This document shows positions 6,515 through 16,161 of a stretch of 19,731 bases of DNA, piece after piece. How positions within the stretch are numbered: the first letter of the stretch is position 1; each line of letters starts with the position of its first letter. The notes under the pieces were generated by a model. The model ran no database searches, was not told the DNA's origin, and saw nothing but the letters and a program-made list of their open reading frames with translations. Made by a program: the position numbers and the translations under genes. The DNA is from Triangularia verruculosa (Eukaryota; Ascomycota; Sordariomycetes; Sordariales; Podosporaceae), in assembly GCA_033296885.1 (NCBI GenBank), contig MU864111.1:1-19731 (forward strand), given 5' to 3'.

Positions 6515-9500
6515 AGCTTGGGTTAGTTTGGATATCGCCGATGGAATTCTTTTAGTTTATCCCAATAATTTAAATTTATCGATAATTCCTACGAGTTATT
6601 TATAGTTGGGTAGTTTAATTAGCTAATTAAGTATTTTAATCGACCTTTATTAAACCGTAAATCCAGTACTTCTTTTATATTATACTCCTTTTCTTCGTCC
6701 TTTGCTACCTCCTAGGTATTGGCTTTATTTACCGGTAGTACGGGTTCTAAAAGTGAGATATGAAAAGTGTATGACCGTAGATATATTATACTGGGTAGCT
6801 CTAGCTTATATACCGTCTCCGATATCTTCTTTTTAACTTTAAATAGTTTTACTCGCCTATAGTTTAATCTTTTATTAAGTCTTTTTATACGTAGGTTATA
6901 TATTGATAAAAATACTTTATCCTCCCTTTTTAAACGAGGTTCTTTAAACTGTTTAGTATTGTAGTATTTGCGTATACGTTCCCGAACGAATTCGAGTTTT
7001 TCTTTGAGTTTGGCGTGTAATATATATAGTTTTCCTATCTTTACTGCCGCCCTAGGCACCTTTGCCTTTGGTTTTTACTGTAGATCCGCCTTAAAATTAT
7101 AGTTCGCGAAGAATGGTATGACTTTTGTTGTCTTTATAGGTGCTATATTGTATATAAGTTGTACTGTTAATAAGAGTTTAATTTAGTTGTTTTGTTCGAA
7201 ATTGATATAGTTCCGAAGATATTATTCGATAATTTGGTTAAGCTTCTCTATTTAACCGTCCGTCTGTGGGTAGTATACTAACGACGTTTTACTTTTAACT
7301 CCTACTTACTTTATTAAGGCTTTCTAAAACTTCGATACGAACTTAGTATTACGATCCGTAATAAATTCCCTTGGCTATATATATATTACTATAACGTTCC
7401 GAAATACTATATCCGCTAATTATTCCGCCGTCTAGGTCTCCTTATAGGGTAAGAAGTATATTTATTTAGTAAGCCTATCGACTACCGTTAAGATACTATT
7501 ATACTTAACGCCTGTAGTTATGTCCTTGGATTTTAGTAGTTTAGTAATAAAGTTTATCGATACCGAATTCTATAGTTGCTCTACTACTAGTAGTGGCTCT
7601 AAGAACCCGTACGGCTTATATCTCTCTACTTTCGTTCTCTTATAGAGGTTATACTCCCGTAACGTCTCTTTTATATCCTTTTTTAGTTTTAATTAGTTGA
7701 AATATTATTTAATCTTTTCTATTATTTTGGCTACTCCTATATATCCTTCGAGCTTAGATTTATAGATCTCCTAAATTAGTGTTTTTTATTATTCCGGGTC
7801 GACGTAGATTCTATTATTATACTAAAGCCGGTAGCGGTTATCTTTTTAAATCCCTAATAATTCTAATTTAGTCTATTATTTTTAATTATCGTTGTCGATA
7901 TTGTTTTAGTACTTATAGGTAGTGGATTCTTTTCGATATACTACGTAATACTTAGCCTACTATTAAAGCGGATACCTAAGTATACCTTTTATTATTTTCT
8001 ATAATAAGGGGGGTAATTCCTTTTTTACTTTCTTTTTATAGTGGTCCGCCCTTCTACTTAAAACGTCCGCTTTTATATTTTTAGATCCTTTTTTATAATA
8101 GATTTAAAAGTTGAACTCGGATAAGAATTCTAACTACCTACTTTGCTTAGCGTTAAGGACTTTAATAGTGGTAAAATACTTTAGGTTCTTATAGTTAGTA
8201 TAGACCTAGACCTTGTAATTAATACCGTTAAAGTATAGTCTTTACTTTTCGAAGGCTTTAATAATAATAAATAGCTTTTTATTATAAATAGGGTAGTTTT
8301 TACGTAGTCCTTTTAATTTCTTCGAAAAGAATATTACTAAATATAACTTTCTATTTTTATTTTATTGTCTTAATTACCCTTTGATAATGTAATCGAAAGT
8401 ATTTATTTTAACCTTAAAAGGTCATTTTAGGTCGGGGAACTTAAGTACTGGGTCCGCTATAATAGCGTTTTTAATAGTTTAAAAAGCCTCCTTTTACCCC
8501 TTTTTCCACTTAAACTCGGCGTTTTTCTTAATTAAGTTATTTAATGGTTTCGTTATAGTATTGTAGTTCTGTATAAATATCCGATAGAAGTTTGTAAATC
8601 CTAGAAACTTTCGAACTTTAGTTTTTAGTTATTTAGCTGTTTTTATTTATAGTTTTGGCTAGTCCTTAATTACCGCGATTTTCCTTAACTTTATTTATAT
8701 TTTTTTTTACGAGATTAGATACTTTAGGTAGACCGTTTCCTATATATGGAACTCGCTTTTATCTTTATTAATTGATAGTCCTGCTTTATATAGTACATTT
8801 AAAATCTCTTTAACGTATTGTTTATGTTCCTTTAGAGTGCGTAAGTAAATAAGAATGTTGTTGAGGTAATAAACCGCTATTTTGTCGAGATACTGGCGAA
8901 TTGTGTGATTAACGAGGGCCTGGAAAGTCGTAGGTATATTTATAAGCCTAAATAGTATAACGAGGTATTCGAAATACCCGTAAGGCGTACGAAAAGCCGT
9001 TTTTTATTCGTCTCCCTCCTTGATTTGTATATGTGCGTACCTAATTGGTATATTAAGTCTAGTGAATTATTGTACCCTTAATAGTTGACTTTTTAATCGA
9101 GAAATTAGTAGTAGTAGGTAATTGTTTTTTACCGTTTTCTGATTTAGTTATCGATAATCTATATATAGTCGCGGGCTTCTATTTTTCTTCGGTATAAAGA
9201 AAATAGGATATTTAGCCGGCGATGTGGATATTTTGATATACCCTTTTTTAATATTTTTGTTTAAGTACTTTCGTAATTTCTTACTCTACTTATTGTTAGT
9301 ATAGTAGACCTAAAAAAGTTTAAGTTTTATTTTTTCTTTAAGTTTAATCTTATAGTCTTATAGTCCCCTCTTTGGTAGACTTTAAAGGTGTTTTGCCGTG
9401 AATACCGGATGCCCCCGGTACTTTACCGGTACCTCCTTTTTATCGCCCTTCTTTATATTATTATAATAGGCGTACTTATCTTTTATTATTGCCGTAATTT

Positions 9501-10300
9501 CTACTAACGTAATTATTTCTATTAACCTTACTTCTTCGATTTTACCGCCCTTATCGATTAAGTATATTAATACTTCTCGTGTCTTTTACGGTAGTACTGT
9601 GGAGGGTGCTTATTTTATACTTTACTTTTGCTGTACCCCTAATCTTTTATCGTTGGTCGAATACTTCCGATATACCCTCGGTCGTAGGTGGCTACCGTCC
9701 TTCTAATCGATATCTAGGTTATAGTCCTTGTACTATAGTTGCCCTAGAATTATATCTTTTTCTAGCCTTATATTTACGATATCGAAAATTACTATCATTG
9801 TTTTCCTTAATACTGTAATGTTTAGTAGTACCATCTTCTTAATTACTAATTATATAGGGAAGGGTCTTTTTATAATAACCTTTTCCTCTTTTTTTTTCTA
9901 TAGAACTTAGGCTTATTATATAAATTTTAGTAAAATTAAGTCCGCTTTTGCTTTACTGTTTACGAGTATCTGCGTTTAAAAACCCTTTTAACGCGTTACT
10001 ATTTGTAACCTCTTATTTTTTATGCCCCTCTTTTGTATAGTAGCGATTTCGCTAATATATCGGTCGTGGTCCTTTAGAGGTTTATAGCCTCTGCGAAAGG
10101 CCGTAGCCTTTTTCCCGATTATTATTGTGCCTTTAGAGCGTCCTCCTTTATTAAATTGTCTAGTAATTCGAAATCGGTTAACTATTATCGTTAGGCCTCT
10201 TCTTATTTTCCGTTTTTTATACTTTGTCGAGTCCTCCTTCGATTACGTATCCGCTACTTCTTTACTGTAATCTTGGCTTCGGTTTCGGTTTAAATATCGT
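6515..10300 (-). pseudogene. Ty3/gypsy pol polyprotein (PR-RT-RH-IN-chromodomain), inactivated
   Basis: All landmarks lie in one minus-strand frame with no indel. In order: a protease active-site region reading NSKA where DSGA is expected (9960-9949) with DIILGQ downstream (~9750); RT with GDE*KTAFRTPYGYFEYL and the catalytic box YLNN (8868-8857), where the family has YLDD or YVDD; RNase H with FFSKKLK (~8330) and a KADVLSRRADH end; integrase with VSINFITK (family D-F, here N at 7554-7552), FITDRNTKF (intact Asp at 7356) and YYPQTDGQ; an open 115-codon tail (7059-6712) ending YTFHISLLEPVLP, the usual pre-chromodomain motif; and a chromodomain (6687-6520). Catalytic Asp-to-Asn changes and stops at Gln/Trp are RIP products. 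The N-terminal limit of pol is uncertain. Confidence 0.92.
6520..6687 (-). other. Chromodomain at the pol C-terminus
   Basis: In the pol frame the sequence reads EYNIKEVLDLRFNKGRLKYL near the start and DKLKEFHRRYPN near the end, with a stop in place of the expected Trp before ELSINL. This matches the chromodomain plan (E.E.IL..R...G...YLVKW.GY....TWEP..NL) and places the element in the chromoviruses, whose integrases are thought to use this module to target histone-marked chromatin. Two of the aromatic-cage Trp positions are stop codons here. Confidence 0.82.
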
Positions 10301-10879
10301 AGTGTCTTTTGGCTTTTATTTGTAAGTGGAGTGCGTAATCTGGGTTTCTATACTACGCTAACTCGTATTCTTCTTCGTTAGCGGTGTCTTTTCCCTAATT
10401 AATTATCTACTTAAGGTAGTATCTTACGTACCTAGGTGTAAACCGTATAATTTAGAGTTCCTTCTTTAATTTAATTAGGTCTCCCTGTCTCTATAAGAAA
10501 TAGTCGTCTAACTTTTTTTATTATCGTTTCTACCTGGCTATAGTTCTCGTAATGGGCTTGGGATCTCTGTTTCCTCCTAATTACTGTACTAGCTAGTATC
10601 CTTAGAGAGCCTTACTTTAGTAATACTCTACGTATTTATATATAATATACTAAAACTAAGGTATCCTTCTGTGTTCTGGGTATTTGGGATATAACTATAC
10701 TGTATTTCTATCGTATGGTTTATATTATTTATAGTGAGGTACTTGTTTTAGTATTTATGAGAGCCCTATACTGGCGATCTCTTTATTTTCCTAATACTTT
10801 TCCTAATCTAGTTCCCTAAATTCGAACTTACCTTCTCTATAAGCTAACTATAGTAGTTTACTGCGGTATTACCTAAACT

Positions 10880-12296
10880 TAATTTTTAGAACGATCTATC
10901 GTTCGTTTCCCTATTAGAATTATACGAGCGGTTAGCGGTTAATTGTGGCTTATATTACTTTATTTTCGAGGTTGCGGTATTATTATTTAATCGCTTTTCG
11001 TTAATTCCTGAGTCTTTTTATCTCTTCTTCGAGTCTTTAAATTCGCTTTTCGGCCTACTTTAGGGTCCCTTCTATATTTAGGTCCAAAGTACGGATTATA
11101 TTTATGGTAAAAAATATCCTTAATTATCGTAGGGTTTCCTTAGAGGGTCTTAGAGTAGTACTTACCTCTAGTCTCGTAGCTCCTCTAGTCGGTAGTTCTT
11201 ATTTTATAATGCGGTTTTCTCTCTTAGAGTCGACTATTAATTTTCCTTCCCGAGGCTCGTACTTATAGTCGCTATCGGTATAGTCGTCCGTTAAATTCCG
11301 AAAATCCTCGTCGGAATACTCTATACCGGAGATCTCTACTACCCGTATTATTTTAGCGACTATTACCGTCTCTTTTTCCTTTTAACGGAGCTATTTAAAT
11401 ACCCGATACTCTTTCTTAAAATAGCCTATCTTCCTATAGTTAAAGTATTTAATATCGTTCTTCCCTTTAAACCGCTTCTAAACTACATCCACTTCTATAG
11501 GTCCCGCGTAAGTAGTCCTTAAGACGTAAGTCCTGTAAGGCCGCCTTTTCTTTTTATCGTTAGGATAGTAGGGCCTTTATACGCGTATGCCTTTACGCTT
11601 TTTACGGCGCTAGTATTGTCGGTCGTTAATACGGACTACTATCACGATATACTCGTCGATAATCTCTGGTCGCTTCTATCGGTATAGCTTATCTTTAACT
11701 TCTTCCTTAAGTCCGTTGTAAAATAACTGTATTAACCCTTCGTCGTTAATTTCGCTACGGAGTACGTCCGTTCTAAATACTATAGCGTAGTCGGCGGTAG
11801 ACCTGGTTTGCCTAAGGCTGGTTAGTCGTTCCTAAGTACGCCTACCTTTATCGTATTCTCTAAATACCTCTTTAATCTTTTCTTCGAAGCCCTTATATAT
11901 CTTAAAGTACTTCTTAGTAATATCCTCCCTCTCGTTATACTTATTATCGAAATAGTCTCCTAAGATTGGTTCGAACTAGGTAAGTACTTTATCTTTAAGC
12001 TTAAACGCGGCGTATATTACTTTAGACTTTTCGTCCGGGAAACGGGAAGGGTAATACCGAAAATATACTTTAAGCTGGATTAAAAATCCTCCTAGTTTTC
12101 CCTTAGCTCCTCCGTAACGGTCGGGAGCCTTAAGCTTAACGCGATCTTCTTCTTTACGTAAGGTACCGATCTTCCGGTAGAGCGCGTCGTTCTCCTGCGC
12201 GAGGGTGTTATAAGAGAGGCGCGACTTGTCCTCGAGCTCCTAAATACGAGTAAAGAGTTGGTCGATAGTAGGTTAGGTATTAGTATTTCCGGCTAT
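10880..12296 (-). pseudogene. Gypsy Gag, RIP-inactivated
   Basis: The structural capsid/nucleocapsid protein begins at an ATA (12296-12294) where ATG is expected, reading (M)AGNTNT in the Gag frame. Residues ~10-50 are coiled-coil-like (IDQLFTRIQELEDKSRLSYN) and are followed by a capsid-like segment containing KLGGFLIQLKVYFRYYPSRF. The nucleocapsid zinc knuckle (11447-11406) reads YFNYRKIGYFKKEY; its spacing is exactly CX2CX4HX4C, but all three Cys and the His have become Tyr. The frame continues with acidic sequence and a second coiled-coil-like segment RLEEEIKRLRN (~10990). Gag codons are one base out of register with pol, consistent with -1 frameshifting between the two genes. The C-terminal limit is approximate. 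Confidence 0.82.
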
Positions 12297-12357
12297 AACG
12301 TTTAACTTAGCGCTTTTAACTTATCTGATAATAAAGTTAAAGTAAGTATATAACGTA

Positions 12358-12780
12358 TAATAAACCCCTGTATAGAACCTTTGAAAGAGATACTTGGTTA
12401 AAGGCTACTTCTGATAATTAGTTCGGTGTAGTTAAATAGTGTATAATAAGATATCTCAATGTAAATACAAAATACCGTGAATATAAATTATGATTATATA
12501 CTGCGGAACTATCTATAAGCTATCTAGTTCCTCCGTATATATAGACTATAAATCCCTAAGTACCTCCGTACCTGGATTACTCTCGCTCGCCAGCGACCCG
12601 TGGTGATCCTTCTCGCGCTCACCACGCTTACCAGGTGATCGTGGTGATCCGGCTCACCTTTGCCAAGCAGTGAGCCTCCTCCGACCCTGGCAGCCTTACT
12701 GCTGTGCCCCTTTCCTCTGATTGGCCGGCATGGTTAGCTTCAGTCCCCGCCTGGCCCTGCTATATGGTTGGTCTGTGACA
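12358..12780 (-). repeat. Gypsy 5' LTR (element orientation), half RIP-mutated and half clean
   Basis: It starts TAATAAACCCC on the plus strand (the partner LTR starts TGACGAACCCC) and ends GGTCTGTGACA. From 12358 to about 12570 it is RIP-mutated, but from about 12580 to 12780 it keeps normal CA, TG and high GC content, while the same segment of the partner LTR is heavily mutated. A promoter-like TATATATA tract lies at 12535-12543. Confidence 0.94.
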
Positions 12781-13316
12781 CTCTCTTACCTATATTTACA
12801 CCTAAATTTAATTATTAACTACGGAAGTAACAGTAAATTAAAGTCTATAAATTACTTTAATAGTAATTAGGCCGGGTATAAAGATTCAGTTAAATCAACC
12901 TACGGTTAGGTCTTCCTATTAGCCGGAGGGCCTATTAGCTAGAAATTAAAGAAAGCTTTTATGATTTTTTACAGTACCTTAGAAGCTAAATACACTGGAG
13001 TAATAGAGGCCCTAAAGGAAGCTATATAGCTTAGAGGTCTTTTCTAGGAGTTTGGTAGGCCTATTGTAGGGCCTACGCACCTACTATATAATAACGAAGG
13101 CGCTATAGCTATAGTATATAGCGATAAGTATAACCGCTAAATTAAGTATACCCTTATCTACTTTTTCGGAGTTAAGGAAGCTATTACTAACGGGGTTATT
13201 ACTATATCCTACTTACCTATAGAGGATATACTCGCTAACGGCCTAACTAAGGCCCTATTAACTGCTTTATTTAATAGGTTCACCTTACTATTAAACCTCT
13301 CTAAGCCCTTCTAGCG
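12781..13316 (+). pseudogene. Copia RNase H fragment
   Basis: This is the continuation of the copia pol gene after the gypsy insertion. It shows FLLAGGPIS (the conserved FLLAGGPISW region), STLEAKYTGVIEALKEAI (the S-T-x-E-A-E-Y motif with Glu-to-Lys), LLYNNEGAIAIV (the D-N-x-x-A-I motif with Asp-to-Asn), IKYTLIYFFGVKEAI (the HID..HF.RE region, with Tyr where His is expected) and ILANGLTKAL (AD.LTK, with Ala-Asn). Stops occur at Trp/Gln-like positions. The changes are again C-to-T or G-to-A. It ends just before the polypurine tract and 3' LTR. Confidence 0.88.
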
Positions 13317-13331
13317 GTGCCACGCACTACA

Positions 13332-13344
13332 GCTATAGAGGGGG
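13332..13344 (+). other. Copia polypurine tract
   Basis: ATAGAGGGGG directly precedes the LTR start TGTTAAG. Its position and purine content fit the plus-strand primer of a retrotransposon in + orientation. Confidence 0.8.
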
Positions 13345-13935
13345 TGTTAAGATAGTATTTATTTGTGGACTTTATAGTGTACCTAAGCCCTGTAGAATAT
13401 AGGGCCTTAGTAGCTTAGGAGATCAACAAGTATTTACTGAGGGTCAGGAACCACGGCAACAACAATTGACTCCGGCTCTCTAAAGTAACCCGAGATTTCT
13501 GGATGCCGGGCGCCTAGGCTAGCGCCCTGCAAACGGTGAAACGGTAATGCCACGTACCCTGCAAACCTTACTTTGCTAGCGTACTTACCGGGCGTTCGAA
13601 CCCGGGATCGGAGACGGCTTCGGAGAGTAGTTGGGAGACCGAAGGCCTATAAGATCCCTTTAATAGACCTGTTTACTGTGACACTTCTCTTAGCCTTTAA
13701 GTTCAATTAATATACTGGTTCACCACATCTATTTCAGTGCCTCACAAGCCTTAGTTATAAGTGATTACCTTATGTATTTTATAGGGCGCCGTCCCTGTAA
13801 CCTATCTTCCTTCAGTGCTCACCCACTGTCGAACGCCACAGACGCTGCAGTCAAAGTCTTCCTCGCTCTCAGTGTACTGCGCTGATAGCTATTCAAGCCC
13901 TGTACTCACAGGCCCTGATAGCACCTACTCTAACA
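13345..13935 (+). repeat. Copia 3' LTR (LTR A)
   Basis: It is 591 bp, starts TGTTAAGATAG and ends CTACTCTAACA. It is the same family as the solo LTRs at 14998-15522 and 15725-16286, sharing the start, a TATA-like CTATAAGA (13647-13654 here), a hairpin (13778-13801) and the 3' block around TCTTCCTTCAGTG. A GC-rich central segment (about 13495-13630) differs from the other two copies. The first ~60 bases are RIP-like and the centre is much cleaner. Confidence 0.88.
13647..13654 (+). promoter_or_regulatory. TATA-like box in copia LTR A
   Basis: CTATAAGA here is matched by TCTATAAGAGG in LTR C (16010-16020) and by the reverse complement in LTR B (about 15263-15272). Conservation in all three LTRs supports a promoter core. 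Confidence 0.55.
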
Positions 13936-14997
13936 GTATTTTATAAGCTTTACAAAATAGGTGCCTACAATGTTAATCCTTAGCAGCTACATACGCAATA
14001 TCGAAATTCATCGAATTTTAAGTCACTTTACTAGCAATTTCTATGGCAAGGGTACTTCGTTAATTTTAAAAGAAATACAGGCCCGCTAGCGCTATATCAC
14101 TGAGGGCGACTACACTTACCCACAGCCACCACCAACATTATAGAAATTAACGCTCTTATTAACTACAGCGATATTCACAATATACTTATAACCGAGCGAT
14201 TTTACCGACTTATAATTAAATAGCCAAGCTACCCACAATATAGCCCACATAAGTCTAAAAACCTAGAGCTTACGCATGACGAAAAAGTAAGCCATAAAAA
14301 ACCTTAACCCTAACTAAAATTAACAGACCAACCACCTACAGCTTCAAATTCGAACTATAAAGGAGGTAACCAACTGGGATTATATTACCATTACCCGGTA
14401 TATAAAAAAGACGCCCAGGTAGGTCCAGAACGCTTTAAAAACGCCGCTCACGCTATAGGCCCACCGACGCGGCCATAAACCTACCGAATTTACGAACGAC
14501 GAAAGGCAAACCCTTTATCGATTATTCTATAATAACCCTATCGCTTGCAATCTTCCCTAGCAGGATTTACGGTAGTATATTCGTAGATTTAACTACTAGG
14601 GAGATAAAGCCTTAATCACAACGATAATCAATGCCAGCTTTAAGCGTCGAATTTAACTACGAAGGATATAGCTTACAGTCGAATATAAATAGACTCGAAT
14701 AGCCTTTGCCCATAAGTAATTAACACTACAGCTTAAGCCAGAAGACTAAGAGCTAGTATTATTTAGTAACGAAACCTAGGCTACTAATAACCCTACATAG
14801 AAAAGGTAGCTTATAATATACGACGCTGAAAATATCGAAGACTGGACTACTATATAGCAAAAGCCTTATAGTTAGATATTCTGGGGGTCTATATATAGAG
14901 CTACTAAAGGACTATATTTTATATAGCAAAAGACATACGGTAGGATTAACAGTGAGAAATACCAGAGGTATATTCTCCCACTTATCTACTAGTTTAT

Positions 14998-15522
14998 TAT
15001 TGAAGTATGTGCTTTGCAGGCCTATAGGCATAAGCCTGCGTGGTGGTGGGCGCAGTATACTAAGAGTGAATTGGGCTTTGTCTGCAGTATACGACAGTGG
15101 CTTGATACTGAAGGAAGATGGATTGCAGGGATGGCGCCCTGCAATATACAAGGTGATCACAGTAATATAAGCTTGTGAGGCATTGAAAGATGTGGTGAAC
15201 TAGTGTATTAATTTGACTTAACAGGCAAGAAAATATTACAGTGAACAGTCCTGAGGGCAAGCCTCTTATAGATCTTCGGCTCCGTATTCCTCCCCCAATC
15301 TCTTCTCTGTTGCCGTGCGCTAAGTGTCTGGAACTCCGGACGCTAGCCACCCGGACTTCTAGGTTGAATCGGAGGTCTGTTCAGAGGTCTAAAAGCTTAT
15401 TGTGATTGCCACGGTAGAGCGTTGGTGAGCACTGTGATTCCAAGCCATTGGTTGTTGTAAGCCTTATAGGTTACAGGCTTAGATACACTGTAAAGTCCAC
15501 AAATAAGTGCTGTACTTTAACA
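14998..15522 (-). repeat. Solo LTR B, copia family, inside the Tc1 transposase
   Basis: It reads TGTTAAAGTACAGCAC inward from 15522. A perfect 5-bp duplication TTTAT flanks it (14993-14997 and 15523-15527). It is 525 bp, less RIP-mutated than the Tc1 host, and contains the shared hairpin at 15122-15145. No internal retrotransposon sequence remains, consistent with LTR-LTR recombination after insertion. Open frames here (for example 15060-15350) are non-coding LTR sequence. Confidence 0.93.
15122..15145. repeat. Conserved LTR hairpin (LTR B copy)
   Basis: A 9-bp perfect stem ATTGCAGGG/CCCTGCAAT encloses a 6-base loop ATGGCG. The same stem with a different loop occurs in LTR C (16138-16161), and a RIP-altered version that keeps pairing through a wobble occurs in LTR A (13778-13801). 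Confidence 0.75.
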
Positions 15523-15940
15523 TTTATTATAGAGAAAATGTTACAAGGTGCTGCTGTAGCTTTTCAATAAAATAACGCTTCGAGCCACTTATCAAAGTCT
15601 ACAACAGCTTATATTACTAGGCTAGGAATTAAACAGCTAAACTAACTAACGAAAAGCCCTAACCTTAGCCCTAGTAAAAATGTATAGTCCTGGATAAAAG
15701 ACTAGCTCGAAGTTAATTATAATATGTTAAAGTACAGCACTTATTTGTGGACTTTACAGTATATCTAGGCCTATAACCTATAAGGCCTATAACAACTAAT
15801 GGCTTGGAATCACGGTATTCACTAACGCTCTGTATTACCAACGCTCTACCGTGGCAATTACAATAAGCTCTCGGACCTCCGATTTAACCTGGAGATCCGT
15901 ATAGCTAGTGCCCGGAGTTCCAGACTCTTAGCGTACGGAA

Positions 15941-16005
15941 ACGGAGAAGAGATTGGGGGAGGGATACGGAGCTACGGAGAAGAGATTGGGGAAGAATACG
16001 GAGCT
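15941..16005 (+). repeat. Tandem 32/33-bp duplication in LTR C
   Basis: The units at 15941-15973 and 15974-16005 both start ACGGAGAAGAGATTGGGG and end TACGGAGCT. The only differences are a one-base deletion and G-to-A changes. Confidence 0.88.
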
Positions 16006-16137
16006 GAAGATCTATAAGAGGCTTGCCCTCAGGACTGTTCACTGTGATATTCTTTTGCCTATTAAGTCAATTCAATACACTGGTTTACCACATCTTTCAG
16101 TGCCTCACAAGCCTATGTTACTGTGATCACCTTGTAT

Positions 16138-16161
16138 ATTGCAGGGCGCCGCCCCTGCAAT
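16138..16161. repeat. Conserved LTR hairpin (LTR C copy)
   Basis: The stem ATTGCAGGG/CCCTGCAAT is identical to that in LTR B; the loop is CGCCGC. Confidence 0.75.

Larger units (their letters stand above)
5104..12780 (-). mobile_element. Complete Ty3/gypsy chromovirus, RIP-inactivated
   Basis: The element is 7,677 bp and bounded by 423-bp LTRs (5104-5526 and 12358-12780). It is transcribed right to left: 5' LTR at 12358-12780, gag, pol with protease, RT, RNase H, integrase and chromodomain, then a plus-strand accessory ORF, polypurine tract and 3' LTR at 5104-5526. It lies inside the copia pol gene. Flanking 5-mers are CTCTA (5099-5103) and CTCTC (12781-12785), which match at four of five positions and may be a decayed target duplication. 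Coding frames are intact in length but full of stops. CA dinucleotides are nearly absent on the plus strand while TG persists. Confidence 0.93.
4516..13935 (+). mobile_element. 5'-truncated Ty1/copia element split by the gypsy insertion
   Basis: The copia-derived parts are 4516-5103 (reverse transcriptase), 12781-13344 (RNase H and polypurine tract) and 13345-13935 (3' LTR). They are collinear once the gypsy element is removed. The 5' LTR, gag, protease, integrase and first half of RT are absent. The left junction abuts LTR-II, whose sequence is unrelated to this element's own 3' LTR, so LTR-II is not its 5' LTR. All parts read in + orientation and carry RIP-type stops. Confidence 0.85.

Noticed and set aside
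9579..9910. Plus-strand open frames of 60-79 codons
   Set aside because: They are antisense to the gypsy protease/RT coding region and low in complexity; shadows of the pol pseudogene.
13588..13605. T-arm/B-box-like CCGGGCGTTCGAACCCGG in copia LTR A
   Set aside because: A good palindrome, but no acceptor or anticodon arms are found upstream. Kept as a GC-rich LTR palindrome, not a tRNA.
14912..15350. Overlapping open frames on both strands
   Set aside because: They run across the Tc1/solo-LTR boundary. The LTR B copy is non-coding and the Tc1 frame is a different one.
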